Positions 45,179 to 53,239 of a stretch of 64,000 bases of DNA are shown here, piece by piece. The notes under the pieces are model-generated. The model saw only the letters and a list, made by a program, of their open reading frames with translations. It did not search any database and had not been told where the DNA came from. A program made the position numbers and the translations under genes. Positions within the stretch are counted from its first letter, which is position 1. Each line of letters opens with the position of its first letter. The stretch is from CAWALV01 sp963782965 (GTDB taxonomy: Bacteria; Actinomycetota; Actinomycetes; Acidothermales; Acidothermaceae): positions 868,001 through 932,000 of the forward strand of contig CAWALV010000006.1 in the NCBI GenBank assembly GCA_963782965.1. Reading direction: 5' to 3'.

Positions 45179-45753
45179 GCCGCACCGGGCGGCGTCCCGG
45201 TGGCTCGGCCGCACGGGAGGAGATCCTCGCCGCCGCCCGAGCGCTCTTCGCCGAGGTCGGCTACGAGCGAGCGAGCATTCGTGCGATCGCTCGCCGCGCA
45301 GGCGTCGACCCCGCGCTGGTGCACCACTACTTCGGCACGAAGGACGACCTGCTGGGTGCCGCGATCGAGCTTCCCATCGACCCCCAGCGGGTCCTCGGCC
45401 CTGCCTTCGCCGATCCGAGCACGGTCGGCGAGGCATTCGCCCGGGCCTTCCTGTCGATCTGGGAAGACCCGCAGACCCGCGACCGTGCGCTCGCACTCGT
45501 GCGGGCGGCCGTCACCAACGCCGCCGCCGCCGCCATCTTGCGCGACGTCATCACACGTAGCGCGTTGCGCCCGATCAGCGTGCGGATCAGCGCGCCGGAC
45601 GCCGAGTTGCGAGCCGAAGTCGCAGCGAGCCACATGATCGGGCTGGCGATCGCCCGGTACGTCGTCCACCTCGAGCCGCTGGCGAGTGCGAGTGTCGACG
45701 ACCTGGTCGCGATCGTTGGGCCGTCGCTCCAGCGTTACCTCGTTGAGGGATAG
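45175..45753 (+). CDS. TetR-family transcriptional regulator
   Basis: This 192-residue regulator has an N-terminal HTH SIRAIARRAGVDPALVHHYF. It ends the exporter operon (ATGA overlap with ATPase 2) and probably represses it. It converges with and overlaps the LmeA-like gene by 19 bases. Confidence 0.9.
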   Translation: MSRTGRRPGGSAAREEILAAARALFAEVGYERASIRAIARRAGVDPALVHHYFGTKDDLLGAAIELPIDPQRVLGPAFADPSTVGEAFARAFLSIWEDPQTRDRALALVRAAVTNAAAAAILRDVITRSALRPISVRISAPDAELRAEVAASHMIGLAIARYVVHLEPLASASVDDLVAIVGPSLQRYLVEG

Positions 45754-46535
45754 ATCGTGATGTGGCGGCCCGTGGCCACCACGACGATTCCGCTGGGCGT
45801 CGCGTGGATGGACTGGATCTGCTGACCGAAAGGCAGCGGGGAGGTCGGGATCCGAAACGCGAGGCGCACTCGCAGCAACAGGCTGCTGACCCGGTCGAGA
45901 ACCGCCGACCCCGTGTCGAGGTGGGTGGGTGACACGTCGATGTAGGTGTTACCGGGCTCCAGTTTGGCCTCGCCGCTCACCGTCAGGTTCTGCCCGAGCG
46001 TCGAAAGATGGGCGTCGATTCTGAGCTGGTTGCCCGAACCGTTCGCGACCGTCACCGGCGCGCCATTGGCCTGAAGGTAGTTGTTCAGCGCCTGGTAGGT
46101 GATCGTTGCAACCTCGCGGCTGTGGTCGACCGGTATCGCGGCGACGCTTTGCCGCGCGACGCGCGCCAGGGGAACCTTCACGCCGTAGAGATCGGCATGG
46201 ATGGTCTGCACCGTCAAGCCCGAGTCGGTGATCTGGTTCAGGTCTACCTGCACGTGCGGGTATCGCCCGCCGACGAGCTGGGGGAGGAAGAAGGCGCCCT
46301 TGATGTCGACGTCCACCGACTTGGGCGCGGGATTGCCGTGCTCGATCGACCGCGCGACAACCGTTTGCGCTGCTTCTCGTGAAGCCCAGTCGAACGCGTA
46401 GGCAGTCGCGGCCGCCGCGAGCAGGACGACGAGAACGCCAACTGCCCAGCGGCCCAGCCGCGAACGCGGCTTCCGTGCGTGCCGCCAGTGCCGTCTTTCG
46501 ACGACCTCTCGATCGGTGACTGCTACGTCTCGCAT
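45735..46535 (-). CDS. DUF2993/LmeA-like phospholipid-binding protein
   Basis: This 266-residue protein has one N-terminal membrane anchor (WAVGVLVVLLAAAATAYAF, residues 30-48) and an extracytoplasmic domain with VDVDIKGAFFLPQLVGGRYP, as in LmeA, a mycobacterial phosphatidylinositide-binding protein of the envelope. It starts two bases after the MMPL stop, so it is co-translated with an envelope lipid exporter. Confidence 0.87.
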   Translation of the reverse strand: MRDVAVTDREVVERRHWRHARKPRSRLGRWAVGVLVVLLAAAATAYAFDWASREAAQTVVARSIEHGNPAPKSVDVDIKGAFFLPQLVGGRYPHVQVDLNQITDSGLTVQTIHADLYGVKVPLARVARQSVAAIPVDHSREVATITYQALNNYLQANGAPVTVANGSGNQLRIDAHLSTLGQNLTVSGEAKLEPGNTYIDVSPTHLDTGSAVLDRVSSLLLRVRLAFRIPTSPLPFGQQIQSIHATPSGIVVVATGRHITIYPSTR

Positions 46536-46537
46536 GG

Positions 46538-48838
46538 CTACTCCCGCTCGACGACGGGAGACGGTGACGTCTCCTGACTCTTGTCGTACCCACCTTCGCG
46601 CGGATACGGCGGTGTTTCGTTCAGCCGGCTACCGGGCCACCCCGCCGCTGGGCCGACGAGCGTCAGCAGCGCGGGCGTGACGATCGACCTGACTAGGAAC
46701 GTATCGATGAGCAGGCCGGCGAACATGGTGAATGCCATCTCGTGGAAGGCGGTCAGCGGAATGATCGCGATGAGTGCGAAGCTACCGGCCAGCGTGAGCC
46801 CCGCGGTTGTGATGGCGCGAGCCGACTCTGGCAAGGCTCTGCGGATAGCGCGTTTCAACGGGTTGTTGGCCGCCTCTTCCCAGATGCGACCGGTGCCGAA
46901 CACGTTGTAGTCGGAACCCAACGCGAGCAACAGCACCGTCGTCGCGAAGGGTGCGTAGAACGTGAGGCCGGTGGCGTTGAGGTGGTCCTGGAACACCCAC
47001 GTCGTGAGTCCGAGAGACGCCGCGATCACCAGGCTGCTCGCGAGGAGCAGTAACAGGGGAGCGAGAAGTGCGCGCAAGAAGAGCGCCAAGATGATCAGCT
47101 CCGCGACGAATGCGGCGATGTAGACGATCACCAGGTTGCGCACCGTCTCCGATGCCGCGGCGCTGGCGATGGCGGTGTCACCGGTAGTAGCCACCGTCGC
47201 GTTGCCGAGATCGGCGCGCTGCAACAGCGTCGGAAGGTTGTCACGAAGGTGGCGGTATTCGGAGATGCCGTCACCGCCGAGCGGCGACCCGTCGAGGAAG
47301 ACGAGGTACCTTGCCTCCGTCTTGTCCTGCCTGACGAATATGCCTTGCGGGCCCACGAACGGAATCGTCGCCGGGCCGAGGACTCCTGCGACTCCCGGTT
47401 GATGGCCGATCAGGGTCTGCAAGCGGTTCAGGCCGGCGCCATTCGTCTTCACCTGCGGGCCGCTGACCAGGACGGTGGTCGGTGCCAGTACCCCATACGC
47501 GAAGCCGCGCTTCGCAAGTTGGGCGCCCTGGTAGGCGGGCTGACCGTGCGGCAAGCCGTCGATGAAGGACGTGTCGAGATGCAGGTGAGTGAGTGGGTAG
47601 CACGCTGCGCCGAGTGCCATCGTCGCAAGCGCGGCCGCGACAGTGGCGCCGCGCTTGCGGGAGATGGACTTGACGAGCCACGAGGGCCGCAGCCGCACCC
47701 TGATCTCTTCGGGATGCAGATCGGAGCCGGGTTTGCTCGGCCAGTAGACGGATGTACCGAGGATGCCCATCGCTGCCGGCACGAACGTCGTCGCGGCCGC
47801 CGTCCCGACGAGTACTGCAATCGCGAGTCCGGGCCCGAACGACCGGAAGAGTTGAAGGCGCGACGCGTAGAGCGCACCCGTTCCGGCGGCAACCGTCAGG
47901 CCCGCGACCGCGACGATCGGAATGTTGTCGCGCAGGGAGAAGAGGAACGCCTCGCGCACGTCCTTGCCGAGCTGTAACCGCCGACGCATCCCCGTCAAGA
48001 AGAACACGGAATAGTCGGTGAGGATGCCGAGGATGAGTGCCACGACCAAGGGCTCGAGAGCTTGCGGCACGTTGACGCTGACCTGGCTTCCGACGTAGCC
48101 GAGCACGCGCAGCGCGACGAGATAGGTCAGGACCGCTGCTGCGAGGAGCACGATGGGGGCTATGACAGAGCGGAACGTCACCGCGACGATGAGCGTCACC
48201 AGGACGAGCGTCGCGATCTCGAGCCACATCAGGTGGCTCATCACCAGATTCGACTGCTGGACCTGTGCCGGAAACATCCCGGTCACCGCAGTTTGCGGGT
48301 GGTCTCCCGGGGAGCCGTCGGTAGTGAAGTGCTGGGCGTATTCGTTTGCGAGCCGGGTCTGCTCGGCCAGGGTCGTGCTCGGAGCGAAGAAGAGATAGGT
48401 CACCGCGGTCGTGCCCGGACGGTGCGACGTCGGGAACAGATGCGCGGTGTTCAACACGGGTAGCGCGCCGAGCACCAGACCGTTCGGGTAGGGCGGCTGC
48501 AGTTTCAGGAGTTGTTGGTCGACCCGCAACGCCCATAGGACGACGTCGAGCTGGGTGAGCGGATCGAGGCCGCTCTCGTTGTGGACGACGACCGCGACGT
48601 TGCTGTCGAGCGGGTACTTGAAGTCGTGCAGCACCCGTCTCTCGGTCTGGGTCGCGGCACTGTGCGCGGGGACGAGGCTGCCCAAGTCACCCGAACCGCT
48701 GGTCTGCAACGCCGGCAAGAACACGGTCGCGGCGGCCGCACCGGCGACCCACGCGGCGACGATGACCCACCGTAGGCGGTAGGTGATTCGCGCGTAACGG
48801 ACGGCGACCCGGTTGCGCTCCGGCCTGTCGTGCGCCAT
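46538..48838 (-). CDS. MMPL/RND-family transporter
   Basis: This 766-residue membrane exporter has about 12 helices in two RND halves. Visible are GILTDYSVFFLTGMRRRL in half 1 and LALGSDYNVFGTGRIWEEA in half 2, the proton-relay helices with conserved Asp-Tyr pairs of MmpL proteins. Two large periplasmic loops lie between. The start is ATG at 48838, after GAGG. The likely substrate is an envelope lipid; the LmeA-like partner supports that inference. Confidence 0.92.
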   Translation of the reverse strand: MAHDRPERNRVAVRYARITYRLRWVIVAAWVAGAAAATVFLPALQTSGSGDLGSLVPAHSAATQTERRVLHDFKYPLDSNVAVVVHNESGLDPLTQLDVVLWALRVDQQLLKLQPPYPNGLVLGALPVLNTAHLFPTSHRPGTTAVTYLFFAPSTTLAEQTRLANEYAQHFTTDGSPGDHPQTAVTGMFPAQVQQSNLVMSHLMWLEIATLVLVTLIVAVTFRSVIAPIVLLAAAVLTYLVALRVLGYVGSQVSVNVPQALEPLVVALILGILTDYSVFFLTGMRRRLQLGKDVREAFLFSLRDNIPIVAVAGLTVAAGTGALYASRLQLFRSFGPGLAIAVLVGTAAATTFVPAAMGILGTSVYWPSKPGSDLHPEEIRVRLRPSWLVKSISRKRGATVAAALATMALGAACYPLTHLHLDTSFIDGLPHGQPAYQGAQLAKRGFAYGVLAPTTVLVSGPQVKTNGAGLNRLQTLIGHQPGVAGVLGPATIPFVGPQGIFVRQDKTEARYLVFLDGSPLGGDGISEYRHLRDNLPTLLQRADLGNATVATTGDTAIASAAASETVRNLVIVYIAAFVAELIILALFLRALLAPLLLLLASSLVIAASLGLTTWVFQDHLNATGLTFYAPFATTVLLLALGSDYNVFGTGRIWEEAANNPLKRAIRRALPESARAITTAGLTLAGSFALIAIIPLTAFHEMAFTMFAGLLIDTFLVRSIVTPALLTLVGPAAGWPGSRLNETPPYPREGGYDKSQETSPSPVVERE

Positions 48839-48927
48839 CGCCCTCGCTTCCTGTTGAGCCTTTCCCGTGTCTGCCCCGTTTCGGCGGGTAAGAGTCACCG
48901 GAAGGCGAGACTTCCTTGAGGAGGCTC

Positions 48928-49446
48928 ATGAAGCACCGCCGAACCACCGTCGATGAAACCTCCGCCCCCCGCGAGCGGGACACCCGTCGCATTGCCCGCG
49001 TGCCCAGGTGGCAACTGGCGGTTGGCGCTGTCGTCCTGCTGGCATGTGGGCTCGTGCTTGGCGGTTACGTCGTCACCGTCACCGGCATTTCGGCGAAGCA
49101 GAGCGTGCAAGTCGTCGTCTCGCCGTCGCCCGTACCGGTGACGCCGTCCCCGCAACCGGGAGTACAGGGACAAGTGGCGATCGGCTCGGGCTGCGTGAAG
49201 GCGATCGACCAGGTACAGGCGATCTACCAGCAGCTCCAGGTCGCCGGTAACGCAGCTTCACGTCTCGATCTCAGCAAGCTGGACCAAGTGGTTCAGCGGC
49301 TCCAGCAGATGCGCGTGGCGCTGGGCAACAACCTGGGCGACTGCCGGGCGACCATCAACCTGCCCAACGGGTCGGCCGGCGCGGGAACCGGCACCGGCGC
49401 GAACGCAGCGGCCACGCCGAACGTCACGCCGGTGCCGAGTAGCTGA
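48928..49446 (+). CDS. Single-pass membrane protein of unknown function
   Basis: This 172-residue protein has a charged N-terminus, a membrane helix (LAVGAVVLLACGLVLGGYVV, about residues 31-50), a Pro/Ser linker and an extracytoplasmic region with a coiled-coil-like stretch (DLSKLDQVVQRLQQMRVAL) and two Cys that could form a disulfide. AGGAGG precedes the ATG. It ends in a 20-bp tandem duplication covering the stop. It is divergent from the MMPL gene. Confidence 0.75.
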   Translation: MKHRRTTVDETSAPRERDTRRIARVPRWQLAVGAVVLLACGLVLGGYVVTVTGISAKQSVQVVVSPSPVPVTPSPQPGVQGQVAIGSGCVKAIDQVQAIYQQLQVAGNAASRLDLSKLDQVVQRLQQMRVALGNNLGDCRATINLPNGSAGAGTGTGANAAATPNVTPVPSS

Positions 49447-49470
49447 TCGTGGTGCCGAGTAGCTGATCGT
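49431..49470. repeat. Perfect 20-bp tandem duplication across a stop codon
   Basis: Bases 49431-49450 and 49451-49470 are identical and include the PSS* end of the upstream gene, so a second copy of the stop lies just downstream. Confidence 0.9.
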
Positions 49471-49486
49471 CGGTCCAGGCCTTTGG

Positions 49487-50038
49487 TCAGCCCGTGCTGG
49501 CGCTGGCGGAAACGGACGGCAGCACCCCACCGGAACTCGGCGGCGACACCGTCACGGCACTGCTGCCGGAGCAGGCGTTGTCGATGCTCGTCGTGCTGAG
49601 CTGACTGAGGTTCGGTGCCTTACCGTTCTCGATGCTGGTGACGACCTGCTGCAACTTGTCGATGTAGTTCTGTACCGCGTTCTGCAGCTGACTGCTCGTG
49701 TTCTGCACCTCGTTCTTCAGGTTCGTCGAGATGTTGCTCATCGTTTGCTGAACCTGCTGGCCCGGACTGCTACCCGTCGCGGCCTGTTCCAACTTCGACG
49801 GGATGTTGCTAATGGTGTCCTTCAGGTTCTTGCAAGCCGCGCTGTTGACGCCCGCGGAACCGGTGCCCATGGACATCGAAGGGCTGCCGCTCACGCCTGC
49901 GCTCACAGACACAGCCGGGCTTCCATTACTGAGTCCGGCGCTGACGGACGCCGATGCCCCTGCATGGTTACCACTGGAACAGCCAGCGAGTCCCGCCGCA
50001 GCGAGCACGGTGCCCGTCGCGAGTACCGCTGTCTTCAT
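49487..50038 (-). CDS. Putative secreted lipoprotein
   Basis: This 183-residue protein has signal MKTAVLATGTVLAAAGLAGC with lipobox LAGC (Cys at residue 20), then a Ser/Gly-rich linker with VSAGLSNGSPAVSVSAG repeats and a helical region (SNIPSKLEQAATG to QVVTSIENG, about residues 78-150). GGAGG precedes the ATG. It converges with the membrane protein at 48928. Helical similarity between the two suggests paired envelope proteins, but this is weak. Confidence 0.8.
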   Translation of the reverse strand: MKTAVLATGTVLAAAGLAGCSSGNHAGASASVSAGLSNGSPAVSVSAGVSGSPSMSMGTGSAGVNSAACKNLKDTISNIPSKLEQAATGSSPGQQVQQTMSNISTNLKNEVQNTSSQLQNAVQNYIDKLQQVVTSIENGKAPNLSQLSTTSIDNACSGSSAVTVSPPSSGGVLPSVSASASTG

Positions 50039-50262
50039 GGAAACAGCCTCCCGTCGTGTCGACAACTTGATCGCCGGCAGCCTTACCCGCAACGTGGCAA
50101 GCTCGGCGCGACCTACGCGCTCGCCGCCACCGGCGCTGCTTGTGGTGTACCCGGGACATGCCGTAAGTGAAGGTCGTGAACACGGGTGAAGCGTCGCAGC
50201 GGTGATTTGTATCGCCGGAGATAGCTCGTCGTCCGCGGGCCGCCGGCCGTTACGGTGGTGCC

Positions 50263-50841
50263 GTGCTCGTACGTGAGGAGCGGCCGACCGACCGCGACGC
50301 CGTCGCGCAGGTCCACCGCCTGGCGTTCGGCGATCACGCGGCGGTCGTGATTCCGCTTCTCGACGATCTGCGGGCATCTCTTGTTCTCGAAGAAGGCCTC
50401 TCTCTCGTGGCCGAAGACGACGAGGGGCGGGTGGTTGGGCACGTGCTGTTCACCCGAAGCCTGCTGGACGCTCCTTGGCGACTGGTCGACGTCCAGGTCT
50501 TGAGTCCCGTCGGGGTGTTGCCCGATCGGCAGCGCGAAGGTGTCGGGAGTGCTCTCATCCGCCACGGGTTGAGCGCGCTCGACGGTCGCGGGGTCCCTCT
50601 CGTCTTCCTCGAGGGCTCTCCCACCTACTACCCCAGGTTCGGTTTCGTTGCCGGCTCGGTGCATGGCTTTCGACGTCCCTCTTTGCGGATTCCGGAGCCG
50701 GCGTTCCAGGCGCGATTACTCACCGCATACGAGAAGTCGATGACAGGAACACTGGTGTACCGACAGGCCTTCTGGGACCACGACGCGGTCGGCCTTCGCG
50801 ACGTCCCCGCAGCTTCCGGCGATGAGCGGGCGCGAGGTTGA
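50263..50841 (+). CDS. GNAT acetyltransferase (YhbS-like)
   Basis: This 192-residue GNAT has the CoA-binding motif VLPDRQREGVGSALIRHGL intact, then GSPTYYPRFGFVAGS. The start is GTG at 50263. The substrate is unknown. The 289 bases that follow (50842-51130) hold no recognisable gene. Confidence 0.87.
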   Translation: MLVREERPTDRDAVAQVHRLAFGDHAAVVIPLLDDLRASLVLEEGLSLVAEDDEGRVVGHVLFTRSLLDAPWRLVDVQVLSPVGVLPDRQREGVGSALIRHGLSALDGRGVPLVFLEGSPTYYPRFGFVAGSVHGFRRPSLRIPEPAFQARLLTAYEKSMTGTLVYRQAFWDHDAVGLRDVPAASGDERARG

Positions 50842-51130
50842 GCGGCCCACCGGCGAGGTGGGCCGCCCAGGTCCTTTGGCCCAATAGGTCGTTCGCGTGC
50901 TTCGGTGCGTCGAGGCTCTTCAGCGCTGCCGGCATGAATCCCTCGAAGGCGCTTCCGCCAAGTGTTGATCGCCGACCAGCGCCACGCCGCCGACGACGCG
51001 TTGGTCTGCGACCTCGGCGTCCCCCTTCGGCAGCGGTAAGGCGAGCAGCTTCCCGACTGGGTGCGCCGTGTGATCGGGTAGGACAAGGGGCCAGGCCGAA
51101 GCGACGGAAGCCGACGGAGGAGGAATGGTG

Positions 51131-51700
51131 ATGAGCGATCGAGTTGACGTGCTCGCCGACGTCATGGACAAGACCCGCGGTGTTATCGCGACCCTGTCCG
51201 AGAAGGACTTCGCGAAGCCGACGCCGTGCTCGAAGTGGACGGTCGAACAGCTCCTCGGCCATGTCGCCGGCTGGGCCGGCGTCTTCGCGGAGGCTGCTGA
51301 GGGCGGCAAGCCGAAGTCGCCGGAGCCGGTCGCCGCAACGCAGGCGTCGGAGGCGTTCGGAGGCTCGGCCGATCGGATGGTCGCGGCCTTCCGCGACGGC
51401 GCCGGGGAACGTCCCCTGACGTTGACGAGCGGCGAGCTGCCGGGCGAGGCGGTCCTCGGCATGATCGTGATGGAGTACGTTGCGCACGGCTGGGACCTCG
51501 CCATCGCGACCGGGCAGCAGCCGCCGTACACGGATGCCGAGGCGCAGGTGGCACTCGACGCGGGTCGGGCCATGCTGCGTCCCGAATACCGCGGCCCGGA
51601 TGCCATGGACACGCCGGTCGAGGTCGCCGACGACGCTCCCACGCTGAGCAAGTTCATCGGGTTCGTCGGCCGCGACCCTGCTTGGGCGCCTTCGGGCTGA
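51131..51700 (+). CDS. Mycothiol-dependent maleylpyruvate isomerase-type (DinB) protein
   Basis: This 189-residue protein has the MDMPI_N/TIGR03086 four-helix metal-binding fold. PTPCSKWTVEQLLGHVAGW gives the first metal His, and MEYVAHGWDLAIATGQ gives the later His. The family uses mycothiol as thiol cofactor, an actinobacterial hallmark. The ATG at 51131 is chosen seven bases after GGAGGAGG, over ATG 51125. Confidence 0.88.
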   Translation: MSDRVDVLADVMDKTRGVIATLSEKDFAKPTPCSKWTVEQLLGHVAGWAGVFAEAAEGGKPKSPEPVAATQASEAFGGSADRMVAAFRDGAGERPLTLTSGELPGEAVLGMIVMEYVAHGWDLAIATGQQPPYTDAEAQVALDAGRAMLRPEYRGPDAMDTPVEVADDAPTLSKFIGFVGRDPAWAPSG

Positions 51701-51757
51701 ACTCTGCTCCGATGGATGTGCCGGCCAAGCAGTGGGGTTTGCGTCAGAGACGATGTG

Positions 51758-51831
<74 letters not shown>

Positions 51832-51908
51832 GGGTGATCCAAGGCTACGGCACCCCACGCACGGGATCGCTCGCTGACAGTTCGCGGCTGCCGACCTATC
51901 GTGTGCGC

Positions 51909-52073
51909 ATGGACGGCGAAGTGCGAACCGGGGCAGGGGACGGCCCGGAACTGCCTGGCGGTGACCCGGCGTGTTGGGCCGCCCTGTTGTGTCCCGCGTG
52001 CGGGGCGGTCGTCGAGCAGCGTGACCTCGAGCGTTGTGCGCGCTGCGGTGAAGCCCTGCCCGACGAGGCGTAG
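51909..52073 (+). CDS. Small zinc-ribbon protein, 54 residues
   Basis: The short protein ends LCPACGAVVEQ...CARCGEALPDEA, a two-CxxC zinc ribbon. An in-frame GTG at 51903 is a possible start. It lies between tRNA-Arg and ssb. Function unknown. Confidence 0.55.
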   Translation: MDGEVRTGAGDGPELPGGDPACWAALLCPACGAVVEQRDLERCARCGEALPDEA

Positions 52074-52217
52074 CGCCGTCGTATCGCAAAATCCACAGCT
52101 GCCCGACGTGGCTCCGGTCGTCCACAACCCAGCTTCGAGTGGTCTCGTGCGCGCGCCCGCGTCAGCAGACTTCCGACAGGGACGCGGCAGGGTGCGGCGT
52201 CCGGAGGGAGACCTGCG

Positions 52218-52919
52218 ATGTTCGACCCACAAACCATCGTGATCGGCAACCTGGTCGCTGACCCGCAACTGGCCTTCACCAAGGACGGTTATGCGCGAGC
52301 GTCGTTCCGAGTCGCCTCGACGAGGCGACGCTTCGACCGGACGACGGGTGAGTGGCGAGACGGCGAAACGCTCTTCACGAACGTCACCTGCTGGCGGGCG
52401 CTGGCCGAGAACGTCAACTCGTCACTGCATCGCGGCCAAGCCGTGATCGTGATCGGGCGTCCGTCGGTGCGCGCGTATGAGACCCGCGACGGAGTGAAGC
52501 GCGAGTCGCTCGAGCTCGAAGCCGCGGTGGTGGGCCCCGACCTTGCGCGTGCGATCGCGCTGGTCAAGCGGGCCGAGCGCGGCGCCCCGCTCAACTGGGT
52601 GGCCGGCCCGTCGGCCGATGCGAACTCCGGGGAGCCGGCCGCGGCACCGGCGGCGTTGGGCGCCGAGTCGGCAGACGACGACGTGTTCGAAGAGGACGAA
52701 GCCGATCGGGTGACGGAAGGCGAGCTTGACGGCGACCTCCAGAGCGACGGCCATTCCGACGTCCATAGCGACGTCGAGGGCATTGAGGATGTCGAGTACG
52801 CCGCGGTCGGCTCGGATCCCGTCACGAGCAGCGCAGGTCCCGAGACGCAGGCGCCGCCGGATGGCCCGGAGATGGCCGGAGCAGGCGGGCGGCGAAAGGC
52901 ACGGTTCGGCCTGGGGTGA
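52218..52919 (+). CDS. ssb: Single-stranded DNA-binding protein (paralogue)
   Basis: This 233-residue protein has an N-terminal OB fold (IVIGNLVADPQLAFTKDGY, then FTNVTCWRALAENVNSSL) as in SSB. The long acidic C-terminal tail ends RKARFGLG and lacks the DDDIPF-type tip that recruits replication partners, so it is likely an accessory SSB rather than the main one. GGAGGG precedes the start. Confidence 0.88.
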   Translation: MFDPQTIVIGNLVADPQLAFTKDGYARASFRVASTRRRFDRTTGEWRDGETLFTNVTCWRALAENVNSSLHRGQAVIVIGRPSVRAYETRDGVKRESLELEAAVVGPDLARAIALVKRAERGAPLNWVAGPSADANSGEPAAAPAALGAESADDDVFEEDEADRVTEGELDGDLQSDGHSDVHSDVEGIEDVEYAAVGSDPVTSSAGPETQAPPDGPEMAGAGGRRKARFGLG

Positions 52920-53018
52920 GTGTCGGCCGGCATGAGGCGGCTCCGGGCATGAGGCGGCTCCGGGCAGGGGTTCCCTAGTGATTCGACAGGAATGAGAGGG
53001 GTGTGGCACCCTCGACGG

Positions 53019-53117
53019 GTGACTGTGCGTCCTGTTCCACCCGCATTGCGGCTCGTCGCGCGCTTGCACGTCGACCTGCTGCGGGTGTCGAGCGCGGTCT
53101 GTACGCCGGTTCGTTGA
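53019..53117 (+). CDS. Putative leader peptide of the sulfate-assimilation operon, 32 residues
   Basis: The short frame VTVRPVPPALRLVARLHVDL continues LRVSSAVCTPVR. Its RLHVDLLRVSSAVC core matches the family annotated as putative leader peptide upstream of actinobacterial sulfur genes. It has a single Cys codon near the end. No ribosome site precedes the GTG, so it may be leaderless. It lies 122 bases before the sulfite reductase gene and may couple cysteine supply to operon expression. Confidence 0.75.
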   Translation: MTVRPVPPALRLVARLHVDLLRVSSAVCTPVR

Positions 53118-53239
53118 TCCGACGCCCTGCTTCTTGTGGGCGCGGCACGCGGCCGTGATCAGCCCGGCTCGTGTGGCCGTGCCCAACCGACGCCACCGTT
53201 GCCCGCTGATGCCCACCGACCACGAAGGATGCCTCCGCG

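Noticed and set aside
50842..51130. Gene between the acetyltransferase and the DinB protein
   Set aside because: No frame has a start, ribosome site and plausible protein pattern together.
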